From NCBI GenBank assembly GCA_947561585.1, contig CANNZV010000919.1:21818-85817 (forward strand): 64,000 nucleotides of DNA, written 5' to 3'. Below are positions 26,631 to 35,580 of the stretch, in pieces. The DNA is from Caprella mutica. Lineage: Eukaryota; Arthropoda; Malacostraca; Amphipoda; Caprellidae. The notes beneath the pieces are model-generated. The model was given only the letters and a program-made list of their open reading frames with translations. It searched no databases and was not told where the DNA came from. The first letter of the stretch is position 1, and each line of letters opens with the position of its first letter. The position numbers and the translations under genes are program-made.

Positions 26631-28616
26631 ATGGCAAAAGACATCCTCACCCTCGGCATATTAGCGCACGTAGATGCTGGAAAAACATCGCTTACTGAGT
26701 GTTTTTTATACACTTCTGGCGCGACAAAAGACCGTGGTAGCGTGGACAAAGGCTCGGCTATAACAGACGCTTTGGCGATGGAAAAAGATAGAGGTATTTC
26801 TATCAAAACAGCCACCGTGAGTTTTGAGTGGCGAGATACGCAAATCAATATCGTAGATACGCCCGGTCACGTCGATTTTTCGGCAGAAGTGGATAGGGCT
26901 TTGTCGGTTTTGGATGTGGTTATTTTGGTCGTTTCGGCAGTGGAAGGCGTGCAGGCGCATACCTTGAATTTGTGGGAAAGTATTCGCGAACGACAATTAC
27001 CTGTTTTGGTTTTCATGAATAAAATAGATAGAAGTGGCGCCGATTTGGAGCAAGTTTTTAATGATTTTGAAAAGGATTTAGGCGCAGCTTTATTTGCTTT
27101 AAATTATGGCGACAATAGCGACCCTGAGGACGTAAAAGTGGTCGATTTTCCGAATATTCAACCCCATATTAGTAGTCCTATTATTGAAAAATCATTCGAG
27201 AATTTAGCCGAGCTAGATGAAGCTTTTTTAGAGGATTTTTTGGAAGGAAATACAGGTAATCTGTCCGCGATTTATGCTAAAGCAATGCCACAAATAAAGG
27301 CGCAGCAATTAGTAGGCATTTTGTTTGGTAGCGCGAAAATGGGTTTGGGTATGGAGACTTTATTAAATACCATTACTAGCCTATTTTCAGCCAAAAACGA
27401 AGTAACTAAGATGCCCTCGGCAAAGGTATTCAAAGTAGAATATGATGCTAAATTAGGTCGCTTGGCACATGCCCGTTTGTATAGTGGCAGTTTGAAAAAC
27501 AAAGATACCATTTGGTCACAAAATTTGGATAAAGAACTGAAAATCAACCAGATATATCAGCGACAATTAGGTAAGTTAGTTCCTACTGGCACACTCTCCA
27601 CCAATGAAATTGGCTTAATGAGCACTTCCGAAATCATCTTAGCGGGCGATGTATTAGGTAAGGCAATATTTGCAGATGATTTCAATACGATAAGTCAAGC
27701 CGTATTGAGTGTGCAGGCGATTGCAGAGGAAGAAAAAAACTACCAAAAGTTGGGCGAAGCTTTGGAAATATTGAATATAGAAGACCCTCAATTGGACTTT
27801 CAATGGTATAAAGAAGAACGTGAATTTCATTTAAAAATATTAGGCCCAATACAGACCGAAGTATTGAAAGATAGCTTACTCCATCGCTTCCAAATAGGCG
27901 CGAATTTCTTAGCACCAAAGGTCATTTACAAAGAAACGCCTAAAACAAGCGCCGAGGGCTATGTTCGCTATTGGATGCCGAAGCCTTGTTGGGCAATTAT
28001 GACCTTCTTGATAGAACCCGCCCCGCTTGGAAGTGGTGTCACATTCACATCTGAAGTACGAACAAGTGATATTAGCGCAAAGTACCAAAATGAGGTCAAA
28101 AGAGCCGTACCGTGGTCATTGATACAAGGCATCAAAGGTTGGGAAGTGACCGACTTAAAAATCACTTTATTAGAAGGTTCGGAACACAATGTTCACTCCA
28201 ATCCAGGCGACTTTTTGTTGGCGACACCGATGGGCATAATGCGTGGTTTGGAGCTGAGCGATACGGACTTATTAGAGCCAATGTATGCCTTTCAAATCAA
28301 GGCACAGTCGGATTTATTGGGCGCAGTAGCTAGTGATTTGAATAGAATGAACGCGCAAATTAATGCACCTACTTTTGAGGGCGATTTCTTTACTATGACC
28401 GGGCGTGTTCCTGTGGCGAAAGCAATGGATTATGGTATTCAATTTAATGCGACGACTTCGGGCAAAGGGCGTTTGAAATTGACCTTGGATGGTTATGAAA
28501 AAACGACGACTTCGGAGGAAAAAATACGGGACTATAAAGGCGTTTCGCCACTTGATGAGGCGCAATGGATTTTGCATAATCGGGGCGCATTTAAGGCAGA
28601 GGATAGACGAAGATAA
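26631..28616 (+). CDS. EF-G-like GTPase of the TetM/ribosomal-protection family
   Basis: A 661-residue translational GTPase. G motifs are visible: AHVDAGKTS (G1), RGISIKTAT (G2), DTPGH (G3), and NKID (G4). The early part (GILAHVDAGKTSLTECFLY, then GSVDKGSAITDALAMEKDRGI) follows the TetM/TetO/TetQ pattern rather than EF-G. Domains III-V are present in order, and domain IV-like and domain V regions follow in the second half. Known relatives remove tetracycline from the ribosome, but chromosomal copies in Bacteroidota may have other roles. It is a single gene with no mobile element beside it, so resistance is not established. Confidence 0.87.
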   Translation: MAKDILTLGILAHVDAGKTSLTECFLYTSGATKDRGSVDKGSAITDALAMEKDRGISIKTATVSFEWRDTQINIVDTPGHVDFSAEVDRALSVLDVVILVVSAVEGVQAHTLNLWESIRERQLPVLVFMNKIDRSGADLEQVFNDFEKDLGAALFALNYGDNSDPEDVKVVDFPNIQPHISSPIIEKSFENLAELDEAFLEDFLEGNTGNLSAIYAKAMPQIKAQQLVGILFGSAKMGLGMETLLNTITSLFSAKNEVTKMPSAKVFKVEYDAKLGRLAHARLYSGSLKNKDTIWSQNLDKELKINQIYQRQLGKLVPTGTLSTNEIGLMSTSEIILAGDVLGKAIFADDFNTISQAVLSVQAIAEEEKNYQKLGEALEILNIEDPQLDFQWYKEEREFHLKILGPIQTEVLKDSLLHRFQIGANFLAPKVIYKETPKTSAEGYVRYWMPKPCWAIMTFLIEPAPLGSGVTFTSEVRTSDISAKYQNEVKRAVPWSLIQGIKGWEVTDLKITLLEGSEHNVHSNPGDFLLATPMGIMRGLELSDTDLLEPMYAFQIKAQSDLLGAVASDLNRMNAQINAPTFEGDFFTMTGRVPVAKAMDYGIQFNATTSGKGRLKLTLDGYEKTTTSEEKIRDYKGVSPLDEAQWILHNRGAFKAEDRRR

Positions 28617-28736
28617 ATATTGTTGTTAAGCTTATTAGCTTTTCATTATATCTTTTTTTTCTCCCAAATCCATTTTTTTGCTTAAATTGCGTACATAAAA
28701 TTACACATTTCAAAATTCTACTAAAACAATCAAAGC

Positions 28737-29609
28737 ATGCAAACTTCCTTTAAAAAGCGTTTAAAAAAATTAATCGGCGCGCTACTCCTACTCTTTGTCG
28801 TTTTGTTCTTTTTTAGGTTGGCTTATGGTTATACCAAGACGATTAATCCAGCACCGAATTACAATTTCAACAACACTACATCTAGTTATTCTAATCGAAA
28901 CTATGCTTCCAAAAAGTATGAGGTAGCTTCAGCTAATGCTTCGCAAATTACGACTAAAGTTGACCAAAAATACGAAAAAGTAGCCGAGATAAAGACGACT
29001 TCTACCGAGTTTGAGGCAGAAGAAAAACAGGCGCGTCAAAATATTAAGCGCTATAATGCGCTCATTCAATTTGAACAAAAAAGTGGAAATAAAGGAAATC
29101 GAACGCTTAGTTTAGTCGTTGGTGTGCCGCCCGAAAACTTTGATTCTTTGTACAATGAACTCATCAAAATTGGGACGGTACTCGGCAAGCAAATTACGAA
29201 AAAAGATAAGACGAATGAGTATAAAGAACTCAATGCCAAGAAGCAATCTTTGGAGAAAATACGAGCATCTTTGATTGACTTAAAATCGAAAGGTGGTAAG
29301 ATTGAAGAGTATATGGGTTTGGAAAATCGTATTTTGGAAATAGAGCAACAATTGCAAGATTTGGGCGTAAGTTTAGGCGATTTTGATGACGAAAATGAGT
29401 TTTGCACCGTTCAATTTGCCTTAAATGAGGGAAGAAAAGTAGAAATCAGTTTACTTCATCGTGTTAAAGTTGCTTTAGAATGGACGGTAAAAATCTATTT
29501 TAGAACCATGATGACACTTGTCTTTTTAACTTTATTCGCCTATTTGATGTTATTAGTCATTGATAAATCCAAGCTATTGTTACGTATATTTAGTCGAAAT
29601 GAAGGCTAA
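28737..29609 (+). CDS. DUF4349 membrane protein
   Basis: A 290-residue protein with an N-terminal membrane segment (about residues 12-30), a soluble coiled-coil-rich middle (about residues 65-225) and a C-terminal membrane segment (about residues 255-278). The middle shows the DUF4349 pattern: sequence features like LSLVVGVPPENFDSLYNELIKIG and a long coiled coil. The family is found in envelopes of many bacteria and has no defined function. It sits between the GTPase gene and a convergent small membrane protein gene. Confidence 0.8.
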   Translation: MQTSFKKRLKKLIGALLLLFVVLFFFRLAYGYTKTINPAPNYNFNNTTSSYSNRNYASKKYEVASANASQITTKVDQKYEKVAEIKTTSTEFEAEEKQARQNIKRYNALIQFEQKSGNKGNRTLSLVVGVPPENFDSLYNELIKIGTVLGKQITKKDKTNEYKELNAKKQSLEKIRASLIDLKSKGGKIEEYMGLENRILEIEQQLQDLGVSLGDFDDENEFCTVQFALNEGRKVEISLLHRVKVALEWTVKIYFRTMMTLVFLTLFAYLMLLVIDKSKLLLRIFSRNEG

Positions 29610-29611
29610 TT

Positions 29612-29998
29612 TTAGTCCTTTTTGCCCTTCCCTAAATCCATCATAAACCAAGTTTCAAAAACAGTGTAACTAATATAAATAAGGATAAAAGGTAAGACAA
29701 AATACTTCGACTCGGGGCGAAAAATGGTATTATAGACTAGAATAATTGCCATAATAAGAAACATTTTGCCGAAAGTCACTTTCATTACTAAACCTAAAAA
29801 AGCGTTGGGGTCATTGTTTTCCTGCGCTTTTTTGGCAACTACAAACATCAAAACACTTAGTAAAAAAAACGAAACAATTCCGATGATAGACAGTTTATAA
29901 TGTCCTTGCATTTGCGGCAATTGATGCATTCCAAATACGGCTAAACTCACCGCAAAAGTGAGTAGTAATAAGGGCGTATAAAATTGACGATTGTTCAT
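29612..29998 (-). CDS. Small four-helix membrane protein
   Basis: A 128-residue protein with four hydrophobic segments at about residues 6-24, 34-55, 66-90 and 97-118, and charged ends (KGKKD tail). It is convergent with the DUF4349 gene, with only 2 bp between their stops. TAATTTTG on the minus strand (about 30048-30055) is a plausible promoter box. The layout vaguely resembles AtpI-type or SMR-like small membrane proteins, but I do not recognise a family. Confidence 0.7.
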   Translation of the reverse strand: MNNRQFYTPLLLLTFAVSLAVFGMHQLPQMQGHYKLSIIGIVSFFLLSVLMFVVAKKAQENNDPNAFLGLVMKVTFGKMFLIMAIILVYNTIFRPESKYFVLPFILIYISYTVFETWFMMDLGKGKKD

Positions 29999-30110
29999 AG
30001 TAATGAGTTCTTTAGGAAATTAGTCCACTTTTCTCCTTAGCTTCGCGCAAAATTAGCATAAACTATTCAAAATCAATGATTTTTACAGCAATAATCGGAT
30101 TTGCTTTTGC

Positions 30111-30183
30111 GTAATTCGTTTTTCCAAAACGAGCAGACTTGAACATGCTGACTTGATAGGCTCGTTTTGAAAAAACGAGTTAC
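30111..30183. repeat. REP/BIME-like double hairpin upstream of lpxB
   Basis: GTAA followed by TTCGTTTTTCCAAAACGAG, then a spacer, then an inverted unit with CTCGTTTTGAAAAAACGAG ending in GTTAC. The layout matches the hairpin pair at 25683 but with a different stem, so the two belong to related REP types. The 10-mer GCAATAATCG occurs on both sides (30088 and 30188). Confidence 0.55.
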
Positions 30184-30209
30184 TATTGCAATAATCGAAT
30201 ATATATTCA

Positions 30210-31328
30210 ATGAAATACTACCTCATAGCCGGCGAAGCATCGGGCGATTTACACGGCTCAAATTTAGTAAAAGCTTTGCAACAAAAAGACCATTCAGGGC
30301 AATATCGAGCTTGGGGTGGCAACTTAATGCAAGTAGCTGGTTGTCAAGTAGTTAAACACTATCGTGACTTGGCCTTCATGGGCTTTTGGGAAGTCATTAC
30401 CAACCTGCGAACCATCTTGCGCAACCTTTCTTTTTGCAAAAAAGACATCCTCGAATTTAAGCCGGATGTACTGATTTTAATTGATTATCCGGGCTTTAAT
30501 TTGCGTATTGCCAAGTGGGCAAAAGCGCAAGGTATTCGCGTGGTGTATTATATTTCGCCGCAAATATGGGCTTGGAAAGAAAATCGAGTGCATGGCATCA
30601 AAAAATCTGTTGATCAGCTCTTAGTTATTTTACCTTTTGAGCAGAATTTTTATAAAAAACATGACTTTCATGCGGACTTTGTAGGGCATCCATTATTGGA
30701 TGTGGTGGCGACGTATTCTTCTTCGGCTTCCTTTCAAAAAAAGCATGGATTAAAGGATAAAAAAATCATCGCTTTATTGCCTGGCAGTCGCAAACAGGAG
30801 ATTAATAAAATGCTCAGCATCATGTTACAAATGCCAAGCTATTTCCCTGATTATCAGTTTGTTATCGCAGGCGCGCCTTCGCAAGACCGTGCATTTTATG
30901 AGCAAATTATCCAACAAAAAAAGACCGATAAACAGTCCGATATTACGATTATCGAAAACGAAACTTACGACCTTCTCCACCACTCTACTGCCGCCTTGGT
31001 GACCTCAGGAACGGCTACTTTAGAGACCGCTTTATTCGGTGTGCCGCAGGTGGTTTGCTATAAGGCTAGCCCTATTTCTTACGCTATTGCCAAGCGTTTA
31101 GTGAAAATTAAGTATATTTCTTTAGTGAATTTAATTATGGACAAGGAAATCGTCCGAGAGTTGATACAGCATGACTTAAATGAGGAGGAATTGCAGTCAG
31201 AATTGACGAAATTATTGGCTTCGCCACATCGGGAAAATATGCAAAAAGCGTATGAAAAATTGCGAGAAAAATTGGGAAATGCGGGGGCTTCTGAACGGGC
31301 GGCGGAGTTAATATTCAATAAATTATAA
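30210..31328 (+). CDS. lpxB: Lipid-A-disaccharide synthase
   Basis: A 372-residue GT19 glycosyltransferase that joins UDP-diacylglucosamine and lipid X to form lipid A disaccharide at the inner face of the inner membrane. Family motifs are visible: GEASGDLHGSNL at the N-terminus, DYPGFNLRIA, YYISPQIWAWKENR, ALLPGSRKQEI, and TSGTATLETALFGVPQVV near the C-terminus. Length agrees with the family. It stands alone here, without lpxA or lpxD, and ends in a bidirectional terminator shared with fbp. Confidence 0.96.
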   Translation: MKYYLIAGEASGDLHGSNLVKALQQKDHSGQYRAWGGNLMQVAGCQVVKHYRDLAFMGFWEVITNLRTILRNLSFCKKDILEFKPDVLILIDYPGFNLRIAKWAKAQGIRVVYYISPQIWAWKENRVHGIKKSVDQLLVILPFEQNFYKKHDFHADFVGHPLLDVVATYSSSASFQKKHGLKDKKIIALLPGSRKQEINKMLSIMLQMPSYFPDYQFVIAGAPSQDRAFYEQIIQQKKTDKQSDITIIENETYDLLHHSTAALVTSGTATLETALFGVPQVVCYKASPISYAIAKRLVKIKYISLVNLIMDKEIVRELIQHDLNEEELQSELTKLLASPHRENMQKAYEKLREKLGNAGASERAAELIFNKL

Positions 31329-31369
31329 ATGCCGCTTAAACGAATACGTTTAAGCGGAATTTATAATTT
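31321..31369. terminator. Bidirectional terminator between lpxB and fbp
   Basis: CCGCTTAAACG, loop AATA and CGTTTAAGCGG form an 11-bp perfect stem that extends through AATT/ATAAAT bases on both sides. It lies between two convergent stop codons, so it can serve both genes. Confidence 0.88.
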
Positions 31370-31376
31370 TCAATTC

Positions 31377-32372
31377 CTAATTATTATACCTTTCCACAAA
31401 TTCTTTCATCTCATCCACCATTTCTGGCGAACCGATGGCAATGGTTGCACGTTGGTGCAAAGACGTCGGTTCGACCTCCAAAATACGGTTCAATTCACAG
31501 CTAATACCCTTACCACCAGCTTGTTCCACGATGAAAGCCAATGGATTACATTCATACAATAAACGCAATTTACCGTGTGGGTATTTGCGAGTATTCGGGT
31601 AGAGGAAAATACCTCCTTGGAATAAAATACGGTGTACATCTGCCACCATGGAACCAATGTAACGCAAGCGCAAATTCATGTCTGAGCAGTGGTCAATATA
31701 GCGACGCATTTCGACATCAAACTTCAAGTAATAGCCTTGATTAACGGAGTAATAACGCCCACTTTTCGGAATTTGGATGTCCGTATGAGACAAGCAAAAC
31801 TCGCCAATACTGGGGTCTAATGTGAAGCCATTGACGCCACGCCCTGTCGTATAAACCAACATGGTAGAAGTGCCATAAAGCACGTAACCAGCCGCTACTA
31901 AATCTGTTCCTTTTTGGAAGAAATCTTCTTTATTAACTGGCCCAGATGGGTCAGATTTTCGGCGGTAAATACCAAAGATAGTACCGACTGAAACATTTAC
32001 ATCGATATTAGACGAACCGTCCAATGGGTCAAAAACCACAACATATTTAGATGGCTTTTCCGTCAAGCTTTCGATTGGGATAAAGTCTTCGTTTTCTTCT
32101 GAAGCGATGCCGGCACATTCGCCGCTATTTCGTAGGCATTGTATGAGTTTATCATTCGCATACAAATCGAGCTTTTGCACCATATCGCCAGTCGCATTTT
32201 CTGCGCCAGCTACTCCCAAAATATTTACTAAACCCGCTTTATTGACCTCTCGGTGAACAATTTTTGCCGCTACGCCAATGTCCCGTAAAAGTCCTGTTAA
32301 TTCGCCTGAAGCGAAGGAAAAATCTTGTTGACGACGAATGATAAATTCATCGAGTGTTACTATTTTATTCAT
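31377..32372 (-). CDS. fbp: Fructose-1,6-bisphosphatase, class I
   Basis: A 331-residue phosphatase removing the 1-phosphate of fructose-1,6-bisphosphate, the committed step of gluconeogenesis. The ATG at 32372 (MNKIVTLDEFIIRRQQDFSF) fits the family N-terminus better than an in-frame ATG 22 codons upstream. Family motifs are ENEDFIP (metal site), FDPLDGSSNIDVNVSVGTIFGIYR, YVLYGTSTMLVYTTG, LRYIGSMVADVHRIL, and LYECNPLAFIVEQAGGKG. Convergent with lpxB. Confidence 0.96.
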   Translation of the reverse strand: MNKIVTLDEFIIRRQQDFSFASGELTGLLRDIGVAAKIVHREVNKAGLVNILGVAGAENATGDMVQKLDLYANDKLIQCLRNSGECAGIASEENEDFIPIESLTEKPSKYVVVFDPLDGSSNIDVNVSVGTIFGIYRRKSDPSGPVNKEDFFQKGTDLVAAGYVLYGTSTMLVYTTGRGVNGFTLDPSIGEFCLSHTDIQIPKSGRYYSVNQGYYLKFDVEMRRYIDHCSDMNLRLRYIGSMVADVHRILFQGGIFLYPNTRKYPHGKLRLLYECNPLAFIVEQAGGKGISCELNRILEVEPTSLHQRATIAIGSPEMVDEMKEFVERYNN

Positions 32373-32564
32373 GTGGTGGAATGTGTGAATATTGCTTGGT
32401 GTATCTATTTTACTTCGCAGAAATACATTAAAAAACAAGCTCTAAGTAATTGATTTACAAGTTATTGTAAAATCAACAAGAAGCTATATAAAAAAGTATT
32501 CTCTAAATGAAGTATTCACCAAGCTTTCGTATTCAACGATTAAATGGTTTTATTTATCTGGTCG

Positions 32565-32572
32565 CAAAGGTA
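32565..32572 (-). promoter_or_regulatory. Likely -7 box (TACCTTTG) for fbp
   Basis: The minus strand reads TACCTTTG about 193 bp before the fbp start codon, an exact TAxxTTTG match. This implies a long leader of some 185 nt. The upstream region lacks a clear TTG. Confidence 0.5.
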
Positions 32573-32829
32573 GGAAATTAAGAAAGAAAAGGCGTATTTT
32601 GGATAGGAATATTGGAATGATAGTTTGGAGTGAATTTACGATTTTCAAAGTATAATTTACAAGTATTTCAAAAACCTACAAATAGAGACTGAATTGCAAC
32701 CTTAGTTAGTCAGTCAAGTTAATACTTTGACTGATTTCAAGAGGGAAATGTAAACACTCTCATCCTGTCAAACCTTATAAGTTATTGTTTCGTCGTTCCT
32801 TATCGTCAATTGTCCGTCCATCCACCGTC
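32573..32829. other. Spacer between the fbp promoter and ftsE
   Basis: Apart from a short collapsed palindrome at 32705-32735, nothing recognisable is seen. It is AT-rich and non-coding. Confidence 0.4.
32705..32735. repeat. Collapsed copy of the family 1 palindrome
   Basis: TAGTCAGTCAAGTTAATAC, identical to the left end of the family 1 element, is followed directly by TTTGACTGA. The two ends now form a 30-bp mini-palindrome, as if the interior of a long copy had been deleted. Confidence 0.55.
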
Positions 32830-33516
32830 TCACACCATCAAATCTTCTTCATCGAATACTCTCCCGCCATGACAACGTACAATACGTGCCGGAAAATTCT
32901 CTAAAATACGATAGTCATGCGTGGCAAAAAGCACGGCAGTATCGTGGTTTTGCGCCAATTTTCGGAGCAAAAGTAGAATATCGTCGCTGGTTTCGGGATC
33001 TAAATTGCCCGTTGGTTCGTCTGCAATAATCAGTTTCGGGGTATTTAATAAAGCGCGCGCAATAGCTACACGTTGTCGTTCGCCACCAGAAAGCGCATGT
33101 GGCATAGCGTTTACTTTTTGCGATAAATCCACCTGTTTTAGCACTTCTGCAATGCGTTTTTCGCGCCGGTTTTGCTGTTTCCAGCCCGTTACGCGCAGTG
33201 CGAAATCAAGATTATCGCCTACCGTTCTATCCATCAACAGGTTAAAATCTTGAAAGATAATACCTAATTTTCGACGCAAATGCGGAATAGTTTTGCGGTT
33301 CATCTTCGTCAAGTCAAACTCCGCTACTTCGCCCTTACCATTTTGCAAAGGAATAGCCGCATATAAAGTCTTCAACAAAGACGATTTTCCGCTACCCGTT
33401 TTACCTATCAGATAGACAAATTCGCCCCGCGTCACTTTAAAATTGACAGCCTCCAAAACTTGATGTGTGCCTTGATTTATCGTCACATCAACCAAACGAA
33501 CAACGTTATTTTGCAT
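32830..33516 (-). CDS. ftsE: Cell-division ABC-transporter ATPase FtsE-like
   Basis: A 228-residue ABC ATPase starting at the ATG at 33516, which leads directly into the nucleotide-binding fold. Motifs in order: Walker A GKTGSGKSS, Q-loop FQDFNLL, signature LSGGERQRVAIARALL, Walker B LIIADEPTGNLD, and switch His in ATHD. FtsE pairs with membrane protein FtsX to activate peptidoglycan hydrolases at the division site. Similarity to LolD-type ATPases exists, but the first 30 residues and the spacing favour FtsE. FtsX is not adjacent. The minus strand has TTACTTTG about 100 bp before the start as a possible promoter box. Confidence 0.85.
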   Translation of the reverse strand: MQNNVVRLVDVTINQGTHQVLEAVNFKVTRGEFVYLIGKTGSGKSSLLKTLYAAIPLQNGKGEVAEFDLTKMNRKTIPHLRRKLGIIFQDFNLLMDRTVGDNLDFALRVTGWKQQNRREKRIAEVLKQVDLSQKVNAMPHALSGGERQRVAIARALLNTPKLIIADEPTGNLDPETSDDILLLLRKLAQNHDTAVLFATHDYRILENFPARIVRCHGGRVFDEEDLMV

Positions 33517-33666
33517 AAAAATTAGGAATTGGGAATGACGAATTAGAAATTTCATGAAACAAAACGGTGTTTTAGCATTCAATTATTCCTTAAATCAATC
33601 ATTCAATCATTAGCCCGACAAAGTAAGCATAAATTTTTCTATTTTTCGCTTTCTAATCAAAACAAT

Positions 33667-35010
33667 ATGAACAAAATAACGATAAAACCACGTCCGCCTG
33701 CCGGACAAATTGCTATTTATGCCATTGGGCAAATGGGTTGGTCTTTAGCCGCTTATGGCGCAGCTAATTTGCTTACTTATTTTTATATGCCGCCTGAAGA
33801 AACGGGCGAAGCGGGTATTTTTCCACCGTTTATATTTCAAGGGGCGGTGCTTGGTATTTTGACGATTATTGGCTTAATTAATTTCGGAAGTCGCCTATTT
33901 GATGGCATTACTGACCCACTAATTGCTGGTTGGTCTGACCGCAGAATGTCTAGATTCGGTAAGCGTAAATCCCTAATGGGTTTGGCTGCCATTCCCTTCG
34001 CTATTTTTTCTTTTTTACTATTTTTGCCCATTAGCCAGGCCTTCTTCACCAATGGTATATGGCTCACCCTTTGCGCCTTTTTGTTCTATTTTTTCATGAC
34101 CCTTTACGTCATTCCTTACACCGCTTTGATTAGTGAATTAGGGCATCATCCTGACGACCGCATGAAAATAAGCACCTACATTTCGGTGGCTTGGGCTGCA
34201 GGATTTATTATTGGCGGCATGGCCTATGCGATACAAGGCCATTTAGAGGCTACAATGCCTGCTATACAAGCTTTTCAGACAACGATGGCGCTCTTTTCAG
34301 TCATCGCTTTGGTGCTGATGTTAGTTCCTGTTTTTCTCTTAAAAGAGAACAAATATGCTCTACAAAAAGCGACTACTATTCCTGCTTTTAGCTCCGCCAA
34401 AAAGGTGTTTAGTAATCAAAATTTCAAGTGGTTTACCTTTGCCGATTTGATGTATTGGTTGGCTTTGACCTTTATACAATTAGGTGTTAGTTATTATGTG
34501 ACCACCCTATTCGGCATGGAAAAAGGCAAAGCTACCGAGTTTCTGACAATTGGTTTCTTAGTGAGTTTTTTATTCTATCCAATAGTTAATTATTGGGCAA
34601 AAATAGGCGGAAAAAAGCGTGTTATTCACATGGCTTTCTTAGTATTTATACTGGTTTTTGGGCTCACTATTTTTGTAGATAAACTAGGCGCATCTTATCC
34701 ACTTTTCATAATAATAGCGGTGCTTTCCGGCTTTCCATTAGCAGCTTTTGGCATCATTCCAAACGCCATTATTGCCGATATTGTCAACATACACGAACAA
34801 CGTACGGGCGAACAACTATCGGGCATGTTTTATGCGGCTAGAAACTTTATGATGAAAATGGGTATTTCCTTAGCCAATCTCATTTTTCCGTCGCTTTTAT
34901 TGCTCGGCAAAAGCGTCGAAAATCCACTTGGTGTTCGTGCCTCAGCCATGAGTGCCATTATTTTCTTAGCTTTGGGCTTTCTGTTTTTTCAAAAATATAA
35001 AGAAAACTAA
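33667..35010 (+). CDS. MFS transporter of the GPH (MFS_2) sugar-cation symporter type
   Basis: A 447-residue inner-membrane protein with about 11-12 predicted helices. The segment GSRLFDGITDPLIAGWSDRRMSRFGKRK is the typical GPH loop 2-3 signature, and a second cytosolic loop follows KATTIP. Related proteins import sugars, glycosides or similar with H+ or Na+. No substrate clue is in the sequence, but the adjacent genes suggest no single pathway. It is divergent from ftsE and is followed after 25 bp by the TerB-like gene, so they could be co-transcribed. Confidence 0.87.
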   Translation: MNKITIKPRPPAGQIAIYAIGQMGWSLAAYGAANLLTYFYMPPEETGEAGIFPPFIFQGAVLGILTIIGLINFGSRLFDGITDPLIAGWSDRRMSRFGKRKSLMGLAAIPFAIFSFLLFLPISQAFFTNGIWLTLCAFLFYFFMTLYVIPYTALISELGHHPDDRMKISTYISVAWAAGFIIGGMAYAIQGHLEATMPAIQAFQTTMALFSVIALVLMLVPVFLLKENKYALQKATTIPAFSSAKKVFSNQNFKWFTFADLMYWLALTFIQLGVSYYVTTLFGMEKGKATEFLTIGFLVSFLFYPIVNYWAKIGGKKRVIHMAFLVFILVFGLTIFVDKLGASYPLFIIIAVLSGFPLAAFGIIPNAIIADIVNIHEQRTGEQLSGMFYAARNFMMKMGISLANLIFPSLLLLGKSVENPLGVRASAMSAIIFLALGFLFFQKYKEN

Positions 35011-35035
35011 AAATCAATAAAAAATCAATAAAAAC

Positions 35036-35431
35036 ATGAGTAAATCAAGACTTTTCGACGCCTTTGGCGAATTAATTTATGCCGTCGCTATGGCTGATGG
35101 GGTCATTCAAAAAGAAGAGATTTCAGCACTCAACAAGATATTAAAAGGACATCCTTGGGCGCAAGAAATCAAGTGGTCTTTTGACTACGAACATAGTAAA
35201 AAGGCTACTTTAAAAGAGGCTTATTCTAAGGCTTTAAGCACCTTTAAAGACTATGGCCCAGCTCCAGAATACAACTATTTATTGGAAGTATTAGACGAAG
35301 TTGCTAATGCTGCAAATGGCATTGAAACCAATGAAGTCGCCATTATTGAACAGTTTCAAATTGACTTAAAAATACAATTTATGAAAGACTTAGATGAAGG
35401 TAACTTATTGGTGGATGAATTGGAAAATTAG
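35036..35431 (+). CDS. TerB-like acidic helical protein
   Basis: A 131-residue, all-helical, acidic protein. AYAVAMADGVIQKEEISALNK in the first helices follows the TerB-fold pattern ADGxxxxEE, which binds metal or membrane partners. Members occur in tellurite resistance loci and in many unrelated contexts, so no specific role is assigned. It starts 25 bp after the GPH transporter stop, probably in the same transcript. Confidence 0.72.
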   Translation: MSKSRLFDAFGELIYAVAMADGVIQKEEISALNKILKGHPWAQEIKWSFDYEHSKKATLKEAYSKALSTFKDYGPAPEYNYLLEVLDEVANAANGIETNEVAIIEQFQIDLKIQFMKDLDEGNLLVDELEN

Positions 35432-35580
35432 ATAGTCTAAGGAATGAGATAAGAATAAGCTATGAAGCCAAATCAATTCTTTATTTTTCTTTCTCTTTCC
35501 TATTTTTTTATTTCGCGAGTAGGAACTTTCCACCTGCCGTTTCGGTTATATCTCCGTCAAAAGTTTATTAATAATTTGCT

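Noticed and set aside
30088..30197. 10-bp repeats GCAATAATCG around the lpxB REP-like unit as a target duplication
   Set aside because: They are not adjacent to the hairpin ends (13 and 4 bases away), and REP units normally do not make duplications.
32830..33516. Reading the ABC ATPase as LolD (lipoprotein release)
   Set aside because: The motifs are shared by both families, but the N-terminal region and loop spacing look more like FtsE; the choice is not certain without FtsX or LolC neighbours.
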